Notes: generated by a model not told the origin, from the sequence alone. Shown: positions 1 to 8,450, counted from the first letter of the stretch. The stretch: 64,000 nt of DNA from Nitrosomonas communis (GCF_001007935.1 NZ_CP011451.1:2604001-2668000), one strand, 5' to 3'. A program made the numbers and translations.

Positions 1-74
1 TAACAGCACCTGAAATTACATCAGCTCAGTGCAAATCTTGTGGTGCTGACGATTGCCATATTGCAATCAAATAG
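1..74 (+). CDS. 3' end of an unidentified gene (partial)
   Basis: An open frame enters from the left edge in the phase beginning at base 3 and stops at TAG 72-74, nine bases before umuD. The visible 23 residues end with a Cys-x-x-Cys...Cys pattern (CKSCGADDCHIAIK), which could be part of a small metal-binding C-terminus. The short distance to umuD would allow co-transcription. The family cannot be identified from so little sequence. Confidence 0.35.
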   Translation, partial: TAPEITSAQCKSCGADDCHIAIK

Positions 75-83
75 AGGAATATC

Positions 84-551
84 ATGACAATTATTCCATT
101 TGAACCAACTTGCGAATCGACCCTGCCTATTTTGCAGAGAGCAAAGCTCAACCCTCCGTTTTGCGCACTGCCTTTATTGCAGTTCAGAATTCCTGCTGGC
201 TTCCCATCTCCTGCAGATGACTACAAAGAAAAAAGTCTGGATATCAATGATTACCTGGTACGCAATAAAGCCTCGACGTACTTCTTTCGCGTTGTAGGTG
301 ATTCAATGACTGGTGCACATATCCACGATGGCGACATGCTGGTAGTTGATCGCTCAATCAAACCTAAACACGGGCATATAGTTCTGGCAGTGATTAACAA
401 TGAATATACTGTGAAGCGATTGTATTCCTGCAATGGTGTGATTGAGCTGCATGCTGCGAATCCGGCTTATCCACCTATCCGCTTCCGCGAAAATGAGGAA
501 TTGCAGGTCTGGGGAGTCGTAGTGGGAACATTTGCACGCTTTATCGTGTAA
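84..551 (+). CDS. umuD: UmuD-type error-prone polymerase V subunit (S24 self-cleaving protein)
   Basis: The 155-residue protein matches UmuD, the SOS accessory subunit that is processed to UmuD' by RecA-stimulated self-cleavage and then joins UmuC to form DNA polymerase V. The Ala38-Gly39 cleavage site lies in RIPAGFPSP, the nucleophile Ser74 in VGDSM, and the general base Lys111 in YTVKRL. The length is slightly above the usual 140. The ATG at 84 is preceded by AGAGGAA at good distance. umuC normally follows directly, but here it starts 2.9 kb downstream (3418). No LexA box is visible upstream, although only 83 bases can be seen. Confidence 0.93.
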   Translation: MTIIPFEPTCESTLPILQRAKLNPPFCALPLLQFRIPAGFPSPADDYKEKSLDINDYLVRNKASTYFFRVVGDSMTGAHIHDGDMLVVDRSIKPKHGHIVLAVINNEYTVKRLYSCNGVIELHAANPAYPPIRFRENEELQVWGVVVGTFARFIV

Positions 552-653
552 TCATGTCTACTAACATTATCTCTGTCAGTTATAAAAATTAATATAGACA
601 CCCACATAATTAAAGCTATTTAAGATGTCTTGAAAATTGTGAAAAGTACAGCC

Positions 654-687
654 TGTGCCGTATTAAACAGTGAATGAATGCGGCACA
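654..687. terminator. Weak inverted repeat between convergent umuD and crp-like gene
   Basis: TGTGCCG (654-660) and CGGCACA (681-687) form a perfect 7-bp stem with a 20-nt loop, placed between the stop codons of two convergent genes. There is no T-run on either side, so it is a poor intrinsic terminator and may be chance. Confidence 0.25.
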
Positions 688-728
688 GATAAGTGCGGAT
701 GTGGATAATCATCCAGATTGTTCCATTA

Positions 729-1556
729 CTAAATTGTCAGAGAATTTGTCAACTTCTCCTTTCTCTTATTCTCACGGTATGTAGAAAGGCCAAGACTTGA
801 TTTTTTTCTTAATAATGTTGATCGCATTGTGATCAAGTCAGAAAGTAGCTGATCATATTCCTTCTTGAGGACTTTATAGCACTCACAAACCTCGGTTTCC
901 AGGCGCGGTCTATCCAGCACTTTGATGTGACCTCGCGAGTAATGGATTATGTTCTTGCGTTGCAATTTACCGGCCGCCTCAGTAATGCCTTCGCGGCGGA
1001 CACCAAGCATATTGGCGATCATTTCTTGCGTCATTGTCAACTCATTCGATGGCACGCGGTCAAGGTATAACAGCAACAGACGGCAGAGATGCTGTTCCAC
1101 CGAATGATGCTGATTGCACACTGCCGTCTGTGCGATCTGCGTGAGCAATGCCTGAGTGTAACGCAGCATCTGATGCTGCATCGGCATAACATGATTGAAT
1201 TTCTGTTTCAACAAATTTTCATTTAATCGGTAGGCATAACCTGCACTCTGCACCACGGGAATATTTGACATGGTATCCCAACCCATAAAGAGGGACATTC
1301 CGATTACTCCCTCATTGCCGATTATCGCGATTTTAGTGGATTTACCATCCTCCGTAAAATTGAGTAGAGACACGACCGAAGTAGTAGGGAAGTATACATG
1401 ATTTAGTTTATGGTCTGGCCCGCCCAGTGTTTCTCCGACCAGCATCGGCACTAGTTCCAAATGAGGATACAATTGTTCCAATTCATCTGTGGGCAGGGCG
1501 GCGAGGAGACAGTTCTGGTGTGGACTATGGGGAATCTGGGAAAGAGCAGTAGACAT
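729..1556 (-). CDS. Crp/Fnr-family transcriptional regulator
   Basis: The 275-residue protein has a cyclic-nucleotide-binding-like beta-roll (about residues 20-140), then a dimerisation helix, then a winged helix-turn-helix (about 170-220, with MTQEMIANMLGVRREGI as the DNA-reading part). The N-terminal domain lacks the clear cAMP pocket of Crp and the cysteines of Fnr, so the ligand is unknown. A basic C-terminal tail of about 50 residues extends past the usual end of the family. An AGGGAG ribosome-binding site precedes the ATG at 1556. It is convergent to umuD and not obviously part of an operon. Confidence 0.85.
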   Translation of the reverse strand: MSTALSQIPHSPHQNCLLAALPTDELEQLYPHLELVPMLVGETLGGPDHKLNHVYFPTTSVVSLLNFTEDGKSTKIAIIGNEGVIGMSLFMGWDTMSNIPVVQSAGYAYRLNENLLKQKFNHVMPMQHQMLRYTQALLTQIAQTAVCNQHHSVEQHLCRLLLLYLDRVPSNELTMTQEMIANMLGVRREGITEAAGKLQRKNIIHYSRGHIKVLDRPRLETEVCECYKVLKKEYDQLLSDLITMRSTLLRKKSSLGLSTYRENKRKEKLTNSLTI

Positions 1557-2060
1557 TTTAATCTCCCTTTAAATTAAAACTGAGTTTAAGCCATATCTGA
1601 TTGGCTTAAGCTAAGTGCATATAAAAAGATGATTATTAGCTGGCTAAAGCTAAATTAGATTTTAACTACTAAATTATATATATAGCAATAAACTTATCGC
1701 TTGAATGCTAATAATAGCGGGTAATTTTATGTGATATTTGGCAGATCACAATAAATTATAATATGTTATGTGAATAGTATATCAAAAATGTTGACTAAAA
1801 ATATACCTATAAACGCGTATATTTAGCTCCTGTTGATCGACAATTAAAAACCTTTTTAGAGCTTCCATCATTTCAGCAAAAAATATTAATGCGCATGGAT
1901 AAACTAGCTTATAGCGGCAATTTAAATATTTTTATGAAATAAAAGATATTCATATCTTAATAATTTAAAAAATATGATATAGAAGTAAAAATCCTTGTAC
2001 CGGTGGTTCAATCTTTGGCATTTGCGGCGCATGATATCTGTCGATTAGTTTGGAGCACGG
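1557..2060. other. AT-rich intergenic region with an apparent gene relic
   Basis: This 500-bp stretch between the crp-like start codon and the IS contains the promoter side of the regulator. It also holds an open plus-strand frame at 1799-1942 without a usable start; an in-frame TAA at 1796-1798 precedes it. Its 47 residues (with LKTFLELPSFQQKILMRM) vaguely resemble RelE/ParE-type toxin or other small phage proteins, which suggests a relic. A second open stretch runs from about 1990 into the IS insertion point. Confidence 0.3.
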
Positions 2061-2073
2061 TGATGTGGTTCCC
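2061..2073 (+). repeat. Terminal inverted repeat of the IS3-family element, orfB side
   Basis: The sequence TGATGTGGTTCCC pairs with the other end (3313-3325) at 11 of 13 positions. CGG immediately outside matches the base triplet outside the opposite end. Confidence 0.85.
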
Positions 2074-2128
2074 TGTAACTGGACAACCTGAAAGAAAGTT
2101 CAGCTCTGATATGTATAGTTAAACAGGT

Positions 2129-2956
2129 TCAGGCAACCCGATCAATTCTTGGATCACTATAGTAGATTTCATCAGGCGTAAGACGGTCAAGGCTTTGATG
2201 AAATCGTTCTTGATTGTACCATTCAAACCATGTGGATAAATTCTGCTTTATCTCCTTCAGATTATTGAATTCTCTGGTATATAAAAGCTCATACTTAACT
2301 GTCCGCCAAAGTCGTTCAACAAAAATGTTGTCATAGTAGCACCCCTTGCCATCCATGCTGATCTGAATATGATGATCTTTTAGTATGGAGGTAAATGCTT
2401 CGCTGGTAAACTGTACGCCCTGGTCGGTATTCATGATCTGTGGACAGCCATAATCCTGGATGGCTGCCTCCAGCGCCTGAGTACAAAAGTCAGTATCCAA
2501 GGTATTGGACAAGCGCCAGCTCAACACCTTACGCGAATGCCAGTCGATGATGGCAACCAGATAGCCAAAGCCTTTCTCCATGGGGACATAGGTTATGTCG
2601 GCAGCCCAAACCTGATTGGGTTTATTAATGACAAGTTCTCTAAGCAGATAAGGATAGACCTTATGCTGTTTGCTTGAGATGCTGGTCCTGGGTTTTGGAG
2701 CTATGCTGACAATACCGAGTGTCTTCATTAAGGAAGAGGCTTTCTTGCGCCCTAACATGATTCCCTGGCGCTGAAACCAGGTAGCATAACTGCGTGAGCC
2801 ATATTGTGGCGTCTTTAAGTACTGTTCATCCATCATGCGCAGCAGAACCAGATCAGCATTACTGATTGGTTGCGGTTGATAATAATAAGTTGAGCGCGCC
2901 AGATCCAGCAGCTGACATTGACGAGTTTGACTAAGTTTGCCATGGGGCTCAATCAT
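2129..2956 (-). CDS. IS3-family transposase OrfB (DDE integrase domain)
   Basis: The 275-residue protein has the HTH_21-like region near the N-terminus and an rve integrase core. The core shows the DDE signature: Asp in WAADITYVP, Asp in MNTDQGVQFTS, and Glu in NIFVERLWRTVKYE. The C-terminal YNQERFHQSLDRLTPDEIYY is characteristic of IS3-family OrfB. It starts 20 bases after the orfA stop. In this family the active enzyme is usually an OrfAB fusion made by -1 frameshifting, but the slippery site was not resolved here. Confidence 0.95.
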   Translation of the reverse strand: MIEPHGKLSQTRQCQLLDLARSTYYYQPQPISNADLVLLRMMDEQYLKTPQYGSRSYATWFQRQGIMLGRKKASSLMKTLGIVSIAPKPRTSISSKQHKVYPYLLRELVINKPNQVWAADITYVPMEKGFGYLVAIIDWHSRKVLSWRLSNTLDTDFCTQALEAAIQDYGCPQIMNTDQGVQFTSEAFTSILKDHHIQISMDGKGCYYDNIFVERLWRTVKYELLYTREFNNLKEIKQNLSTWFEWYNQERFHQSLDRLTPDEIYYSDPRIDRVA

Positions 2957-2976
2957 CTCTTTGCGTTCTACAAGAC

Positions 2977-3258
2977 TTAATGATTGAGCTTTCTTGCTAA
3001 AAAATCGCGTTCTACCGCCAATTGACCAATAACCCGGTGCAGGTCATCTGTTGTAGGCTGCTCCTTATTGGCGGCAGTATTATTTTTACAAAACAGCTCG
3101 GCAGCTTGCTCAATGAGTTGCCGTTTCCAGCTATTGATCTGCGTGGGATGTACATTATAACGCGCTGCTAATTGGGGGACAGTTTCATCACCACGTATCG
3201 CTGCCAGCGCTAGTTTTGCTTTGAATTCGCTCGAATATTGTATGCGCTTTTTACTCAT
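2977..3258 (-). CDS. IS3-family transposase OrfA (helix-turn-helix protein)
   Basis: The 93-residue protein begins MSKKRIQYSSEFKAKLALAA and has the HTH_Tnp_1 fold, with VPQLAARYNVHPTQINSWKRQ as the DNA-binding helix pair (about residues 28-47). A C-terminal heptad-like region (IGQLAVERDFLARKL) fits the leucine zipper through which OrfA and OrfAB multimerise. It is the upstream frame of the element and binds the terminal inverted repeats. Confidence 0.93.
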   Translation of the reverse strand: MSKKRIQYSSEFKAKLALAAIRGDETVPQLAARYNVHPTQINSWKRQLIEQAAELFCKNNTAANKEQPTTDDLHRVIGQLAVERDFLARKLNH

Positions 3259-3312
3259 TGTTATTAAGCGCCTTTTTAATTCTGCCAGAGCTTAACAACC
3301 TGTACAGTTTTT

Positions 3313-3325
3313 GGGTACCACTTCA
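3313..3325 (-). repeat. Terminal inverted repeat of the IS3-family element, orfA side
   Basis: Read on the minus strand this is TGAAGTGGTACCC, the partner of 2061-2073. The CGG duplication follows at 3326-3328. Confidence 0.85.
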
Positions 3326-3417
3326 CGGATAAGGTAGACAGAGCGTCCGCACAGCTCGTCGTATGTTACTTATCAAATAAGTATTTTATACTGTCCCTAT
3401 CATTAACCACCTAAGCA

Positions 3418-4740
3418 ATGGTCATGACGATTAATGACATTATTTCCGTCAATAAACAAATATTCGCTTTAGCAGACGTAAATAATTTCTATGTCAGCTG
3501 TGAGAGAGCTTTCAATCCTAATCTGCTCAATAGACCGGTCGTAGTACTCTCCAATAATGATGGATGTGCGGTCGCCCGTTCCAATGAAGTCAAGGCGCTT
3601 GGCGTTAAAATGGGTACGCCATGGTTCCAGCTTAAAGATTTGGCAAAACAGCATAGCATTGTTGCGTTGTCATCCAACTATACATTGTATAGCGACATGT
3701 CTAATCGGGTGATGACGATCCTGCGCGATTTCAGCCCTCATGTTGAAGTCTATTCGATCGATGAGTGTTTTCTTGGTCTGCAGGGCTTGGTAAACCTCTG
3801 GCCGATACCCATGGGGATTGGTCACAAAATACGTAGCCGTATACGGCAGTGGACCAGTTTGCCGGTGTGCGTAGGCTTTGGCGCCACTAAAACGCTAGCA
3901 AAACTTGCTAACCTTATTGCCAAGAAACAACCATATTTTAATGGTGTATGCGACCTTTCAAACATGCCTCATGAACAATTCGAGTCTTTATTATCTACTA
4001 TAGAAGTAGGTGAAGTATGGGGTGTTGGAAGAAAATTGAATCAACATCTGAATGAGGCAGGGATTAAAACCGTGCAAGCATTACGTGACACTCCAACTGC
4101 CTGGTTACGTGCTAAGTTCGGAGTTGTGATGGAGCGCTTAGGTTATGAATTACGTGGGATCTCATGCTTGGCACTGGAAGAATTATCAGCACCTAAAAAG
4201 CAGATCATTTCCTCAAAATCATTTGGACAATTGATTGATAGTCTACCGGAGATTAGTGAATCCGTCGCCAGCTATACCAGCAGTGCGGCAGAAAAGCTGC
4301 GCAGCCAGAACTCGGTCTGTAATGCAATCCAGATATTCATCCAGACCAATCCATTTCGTGAGCATGATAAGCAGTATAGTAACTGCATTACTGTGCCGCT
4401 ACCCAATGCCAGCAGCGATAGCCGTTTACTGGTCAGAGCGGCACTATTTGGTCTCAAACGTATTTACCGACCAGGCTATGCTTATAAAAAAGCAGGGGTA
4501 ATTCTGGCCGGCATAGACTCTGAAGAAATATATCAAGACTCATTATTTGGACTATATGGTGCAGATGATAGGTCAACTAAGTTAATGAGTGTGCTTGACC
4601 AAATAAATCAACGATACGGATGTAACACTCTTTCAGTGTATTCAGCAGGTAAGAAAAAATCATGGATGATGCGTAGGGAGAATATGTCTCCTGGTTACAC
4701 CACAAATTGGCAGGATGTTCCAATTGCGTATGCGCATTGA
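3418..4740 (+). CDS. umuC: UmuC, Y-family DNA polymerase V catalytic subunit
   Basis: The 440-residue protein matches UmuC (422 in E. coli). The palm has the catalytic Asp20 in FALADVNNFYVSCE and the Asp115-Glu116 pair in YSIDECFL. These are followed by the helix-hairpin-helix thumb (GVGRKLNQHLNEAGI), the little finger, and the UmuC C-terminal domain. The N-terminus carries about 16 residues more than E. coli UmuC, starting MVMTINDIIS. No better methionine follows, and the ribosome-binding site is poor. Its partner umuD lies 2.9 kb upstream beyond an IS, so umuC probably relies on its own or an IS-borne promoter. Confidence 0.94.
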   Translation: MVMTINDIISVNKQIFALADVNNFYVSCERAFNPNLLNRPVVVLSNNDGCAVARSNEVKALGVKMGTPWFQLKDLAKQHSIVALSSNYTLYSDMSNRVMTILRDFSPHVEVYSIDECFLGLQGLVNLWPIPMGIGHKIRSRIRQWTSLPVCVGFGATKTLAKLANLIAKKQPYFNGVCDLSNMPHEQFESLLSTIEVGEVWGVGRKLNQHLNEAGIKTVQALRDTPTAWLRAKFGVVMERLGYELRGISCLALEELSAPKKQIISSKSFGQLIDSLPEISESVASYTSSAAEKLRSQNSVCNAIQIFIQTNPFREHDKQYSNCITVPLPNASSDSRLLVRAALFGLKRIYRPGYAYKKAGVILAGIDSEEIYQDSLFGLYGADDRSTKLMSVLDQINQRYGCNTLSVYSAGKKKSWMMRRENMSPGYTTNWQDVPIAYAH

Positions 4741-4757
4741 CCCGGTGATAGCTTGTG

Positions 4758-5188
4758 TTATTCTGTTTCCGTTTCAACTTCCTGAATATCCCCAATCCAC
4801 TTTAAGAAATCGTAGGCATTCGACTCCTTAATATCATCTTTAGAAAAAGATTGCACGCATTCAACTTCATAGAAACAAGTCAGGTAATTACGGAAAAAGA
4901 TTTTCTTTCCCATTTCAACCAATCTCAACACAAAATCCAATGCTTCGATAGCTCTTTAAGAACAGCGGTTTGAAACTCATCTTTTGTTATTTTCGTGTAT
5001 CCTATATCAATAGCAATATGTACTTCACGTGGATCGCCTTCCCAGGTAACACAATCACATTTAAGCGCAATATTTCCTTCTGGATCATCAGTCCAATGCA
5101 TAGCAAAATCAAATTTTATGCCTCTAAAAAACCACATACATCTTTTCTCGTCGTACCATGTTTCGATATTGTAGAAAGCTTCTGACAT
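4758..5188 (-). pseudogene. Unknown phage-type protein split by a 1-nt frameshift
   Basis: An ATG-initiated frame (5188 down to 4925, starting MSEAFYNIETWYDEK) ends abruptly after KELSKHWILC. A second frame overlapping its end (from about 4940 to 4758) has no ATG and continues with LDFVLRLVEMGKK, then FFRNYLTCFYEVE and an acidic end. Adding one base near 4941 (AAG GCA TTG instead of AAGCATTG) joins them into one protein of about 143 residues, with KELSKALDFVLRLVEMG as a continuous helix. I do not recognise the family. The gene is the last of the minus-strand block. Mutation and sequencing error cannot be told apart here. Confidence 0.55.
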
Positions 5189-5366
5189 CGGTTATTCTTC
5201 CTGTTAAGATGGGGTGCTGGATAATCCCCAAAATCACACTATATCTTATTGCTTATTAATCGTGTATAGGGTGTCACCTTGATCACATCTTATCCGGTCA
5301 ATAATGGTTACATGGGGCGCACGGAACTCATTAAATTCATGCTCTAACTTATTGATTATTACTGTA
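5189..5366 (-). other. Gap between phage-type genes with an unassigned open frame
   Basis: A minus-strand open frame without a standard start runs from about 5404 to a TAA at 5246-5248. It overlaps the end of the 116-residue gene in another phase and encodes about 50 protein-like residues (with INKLEHEFNEF and DRIRCDQGDTLY). It may be a frameshifted extension of the upstream gene or a small gene with an unusual start. Confidence 0.25.
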
Positions 5367-5717
5367 CTAGAGGTGTACAGATTGGCCGTCTGGATTGAAT
5401 GAGTATTTCATATCAGCCCACCAAACTGGATTATCATCAATAACCCATTGTCCGCAACCGTTATACCAATAAACATCCCTCCCGGTCCTAGCCCATTCGA
5501 TAATCATTTCGGCGTGCGGGTGGGGCTGGCAGATCATGTAAACATCAATCTCATTACCTTTCAGTAGGGCATCAACTCTTTGCTCTGAAAATACATCGTA
5601 CGCTTTCCAGATATTTGACTCCGTTCCAGCTTTAGTACAAATCTTGAAACCTTCTTTGGAAGTTTTCATCTCGATAATCTGCTCTTCACTTCCGGTGAAT
5701 TTTTTCCAGGCTGGCAT
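5367..5717 (-). CDS. Hypothetical protein, 116 aa, phage-type block
   Basis: I do not recognise the family. The protein is mixed alpha/beta in appearance. It is rich in aromatic residues in its second half (WARTGRDVYWYNGCGQW, NPVWWADMKY) and has a central QPHPHAEMIIEWA stretch. It starts 6 bases after the rtcB stop, so the two are probably co-transcribed. The C-terminus may be incomplete, because an open frame continues in another phase past its stop. Confidence 0.6.
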   Translation of the reverse strand: MPAWKKFTGSEEQIIEMKTSKEGFKICTKAGTESNIWKAYDVFSEQRVDALLKGNEIDVYMICQPHPHAEMIIEWARTGRDVYWYNGCGQWVIDDNPVWWADMKYSFNPDGQSVHL

Positions 5718-5723
5718 TAGTTA

Positions 5724-6938
5724 TCATCCCTTAACATTTAATACCTGCTTCAAGGTATGCTTGATCTTCACCAAATCCCATTGATTTTCCATGACTTGAT
5801 CAATATTTTTGTAGGCAGCTGGAATTTCATCAATTCTTGCTTCATCTTTAGGGCATTCAATACCTTTAGTCTGCTCCTCCAGATCAGCAACAGTGTAAAT
5901 TCTTTTTGCCTCATTCCTTCCCAACCTTCTACCTGCACCATGAGAGCACGAATGAAATGATTCTTCATTCCCCAAACCTTCCACGATGTAAGACTTTGCA
6001 CCCATACTGCCTGGAATAATGCCTAAATCACCTTTTCTCGCTCTAATTGCGCCCTTACGTGTAACAAGCACATTAGCCCCGAAGTGATTTTCTCTTGCAA
6101 CATAATTGTGATGGCAGTTTATAGCTTTATCGGTAGTGGTGAATGATGGGAAAAATCTACTCATACACTGCAATACAATATCCATCATGATCCGCCTGTT
6201 AAGTTCAGCGAACCTCTGTGCCCATGACACAGCATTAATATAATCATCATATATTTTGGTATGCTCCACTAAGTAGGCCAAATCTCTGTTGGGCAGATTA
6301 TCCAGGAGACTGTATCGCTCCATTTCTTCCTTGGCTTTCTCAATAAAATAGGAGCCTATTCTGTTACCTATTCCCCTTGAGCCCGAGTGAAGCATTGCCC
6401 AGACGTAATCTAATTCATCTATGCATATCTCAATAAAATGATTTCCGGTACCAAGGGTACCCAAGTGGTTTATAGTGTTATATCCTTTGGCTTTAGGATA
6501 TTTAGCAATGATTTCTTCATACCCATCAGCAAGAAATGTATTCCAATAATGCGAAACACACTCAATTGGGTTGCCCCACGCTCCTCTGTCACCACTTCCT
6601 CCATTATTAGTTCTTCCATGAGGTATTCTTTTCTCAATTTCTGAACGCAATTCATAAAGGTTATCAGGCAGCATTGACGCTTTTAACGAGGTTTTAACTG
6701 CCATCATTCCACAACCAATATCCACACCCACAGCAGCCGGAATGATTGCACCTTTGGTGGGAATAACTGATCCAATAGTTGATCCAATGCCAGCATGAAC
6801 GTCAGGCATTACAGCAACATGTTTATGGATGAATGGTAGTTTTGATAGATCGGATAGTTGGTCTAGTGCTGATTGATCAACTTCTTCAGTCCAGATTTTT
6901 ACAGGGACTCCATTCCTCAATACTTTCTTTACAGTCAT
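5724..6938 (-). CDS. rtcB: RtcB 3'-phosphate RNA ligase
   Basis: The 404-residue protein (E. coli RtcB is 408) is an RNA-splicing ligase. It joins 2',3'-cyclic phosphate or 3'-phosphate ends to 5'-OH ends using GTP and Mn2+. The metal-binding region has MPDVHAGIGSTIG and GVDIGCGM (Cys76, a Mn ligand). The guanylylated histidine is in SCSHGAGRRLGR near residue 330, and NHLGTLGTGNHFIE is conserved. There is no rtcA or rtcR beside it. Instead it sits in a minus-strand series of phage-type genes, where RtcB may repair host tRNA or mRNA cut by defence nucleases; that role is inference. The gene appears intact. Confidence 0.95.
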   Translation of the reverse strand: MTVKKVLRNGVPVKIWTEEVDQSALDQLSDLSKLPFIHKHVAVMPDVHAGIGSTIGSVIPTKGAIIPAAVGVDIGCGMMAVKTSLKASMLPDNLYELRSEIEKRIPHGRTNNGGSGDRGAWGNPIECVSHYWNTFLADGYEEIIAKYPKAKGYNTINHLGTLGTGNHFIEICIDELDYVWAMLHSGSRGIGNRIGSYFIEKAKEEMERYSLLDNLPNRDLAYLVEHTKIYDDYINAVSWAQRFAELNRRIMMDIVLQCMSRFFPSFTTTDKAINCHHNYVARENHFGANVLVTRKGAIRARKGDLGIIPGSMGAKSYIVEGLGNEESFHSCSHGAGRRLGRNEAKRIYTVADLEEQTKGIECPKDEARIDEIPAAYKNIDQVMENQWDLVKIKHTLKQVLNVKG

Positions 6939-7035
6939 TGTTCTTTTTCACCAATTTAAATTTAGGATGTTGACCAACCTTAAGCAAAAATAATTCCCAT
7001 CCGTAGGAAGAAATCTATCAAGGTATTCAGCTATT

Positions 7036-7919
7036 TTAAACCGCTGATTCTGCCTTAATTCCAGGCTGATTCTCACACTCTAACAGCTGCCGGTATTGAA
7101 TCCAACCGCGTAGGTTTCCACTCCAAAAATGACCATTCCTATCCATATGCGTTATTCCTTTTTCCCAACTAAGCTCGTAATTATCCTTTACGAAATTCAT
7201 AGGTGTTGCTGGGTGTTCTGTCGGGCTCATGTGAACATCCGATATCAAATCATCGTGTAACTGGATATCCTTCGGTATAATCGGATCACTACCATCATGA
7301 TTGTTATAAGAGACTCTTGCTATTCTTGTCGTAGAACATTTGATAGCACTTTCATTACCCATCCCGTTCCATTCATCAAAAGTTATATAAAGCAAATGCC
7401 ATTGCCCTGGCATTAATTCAATGGGAGTTGAATTATCCATTGATTCTTTCATCTTCTTGGCAACGTCATACATAGCAGGGTCAGCATCAGGATGAACTCT
7501 TAGATTCCAGAAATTTTCCCAATCAGTTCCAGTGCAAATCTTATGCTGCCAATAGAATCCAGATAGATACCTATTCAAGTGCTGCTTATGAACCTTATCC
7601 CATTCTTTTAACTTGCCAGCCGTATAGCCATAAATATCTTTGAGAACATTCCAGAACTCTTCCTTTGAATCCTCATCAAGCAATAAATCTCCCTGCATAC
7701 CAGGCTGATTCAATCGCACATCTTCTGGCGGTAATAACCATGGTCGAGCATCTTCATGAAAGGAATGGCCCGGTTAGATGAACTGTTAGAGCTGATGTTA
7801 GATAGCCTCCTGTGCTTCTCAAATTCCGCATCAAGAAACATGGGTGCTTTTGACTGAATGCTCGTTATTCTTATCCCATTAGCAATGGAATCGCATATTG
7901 TTTTTGCTGTTATTGTCAT
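7036..7919 (-). pseudogene. thyX: ThyX-type flavin-dependent thymidylate synthase, frameshifted
   Basis: Two frames make up one ThyX-like protein. The 5' part (7919 down to 7710, 69 residues) carries the N-terminal strand and the ThyX signature region FEKHRRLSNISSN...RAIP, equivalent to the R-H-R-x-x-S motif. The 3' part (to 7036) carries LNQPGMQ, GFYWQHKICTGTDWENFWNLR and TTRIARVSYNNHDG, as in phage ThyX proteins. One extra base near 7727 (CCCGCC instead of CCGCC) would restore HGYYPPEDVRLNQPG and give about 294 residues. The intact enzyme would make dTMP from dUMP using FAD, NADPH and methylene-tetrahydrofolate. In the present sequence it is broken unless recoded. Confidence 0.75.
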
Positions 7920-7958
7920 GCCGTAGACCGTTCCTTGTTGTTTGTTGAGTTTTGTTAA

Positions 7959-8450
7959 TTAGTGAACCGCTGTTGATAGCAGCGCAAGAAATGCATCGAC
8001 TTTGGCCGCACTTTCGTTTTTCTCTGGCTCTGCATGCTTATTTCCAGCTGTATTTTCATAAAGAACCACGCGGTTTCTGGCATCTTCGTTAAGCTTATTC
8101 AAAGCCACAACACAGAGAATTTGTGCAAAAAATTCATTATCATGGTGGTTTGATTTGTCATACTTCATCATTTCAGCTTCAACCTCTTCGTAAGGGCATC
8201 TAACCGAGATGTTTCTATAATCAATGTTAAAGCGCACAACAGCATTTTCCCCATTTATGATGAAGCATTGATATTCTTTAATTAACTCTGCGTTTGTGGC
8301 AAGCAAATCATCAATTTTACGCATAATATCCATAGCTGATTTTTTGCCATCTTCAGAAGGATGAACCATTGTTCCGTTTTCAAACACAACCCAATTGTTG
8401 CCGCATTCAATCTTACTCATTTGTTCTTTCCAAAACTCAACGTGACTCAT
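7959..8450 (-). CDS. Hypothetical protein, 163 aa, tandem paralogue 1
   Basis: It has no recognised family. It starts MSHVEFWKEQMSKI, then WVVFENGTMVHP, and near the C-terminus NEDARNRVVLYEN. These blocks match the neighbouring 131-residue protein (8451-8846), so the two arose by tandem duplication. It has a longer charged C-terminal tail than its sister. Its ATG immediately follows the sister's stop codon, consistent with translational coupling. It lacks obvious catalytic motifs, signal peptide and membrane segments. Confidence 0.7.
   Translation of the reverse strand: MSHVEFWKEQMSKIECGNNWVVFENGTMVHPSEDGKKSAMDIMRKIDDLLATNAELIKEYQCFIINGENAVVRFNIDYRNISVRCPYEEVEAEMMKYDKSNHHDNEFFAQILCVVALNKLNEDARNRVVLYENTAGNKHAEPEKNESAAKVDAFLALLSTAVH

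Larger units (their letters stand above)
2061..3325 (-). mobile_element. IS3-family insertion sequence, complete, 1265 bp
   Basis: Both ends can be placed. The left end starts TGATGTGGTTCCC at 2061. The right end, read on the other strand, starts TGAAGTGGTACCC at 3325. These agree at 11 of 13 bases, and weaker similarity continues inward. The element is flanked by a 3-bp direct repeat CGG (2058-2060 and 3326-3328), the duplication size typical of IS3 elements. Inside are orfA and orfB in the usual order on the minus strand, both intact, so the copy may still be active. It lies upstream of umuC in the umuD-umuC gap. Confidence 0.93.

Noticed and set aside
3391-3410. LexA box before umuC
   Set aside because: CTGT is present but the second half (ACAG at 8-base spacing) is absent.
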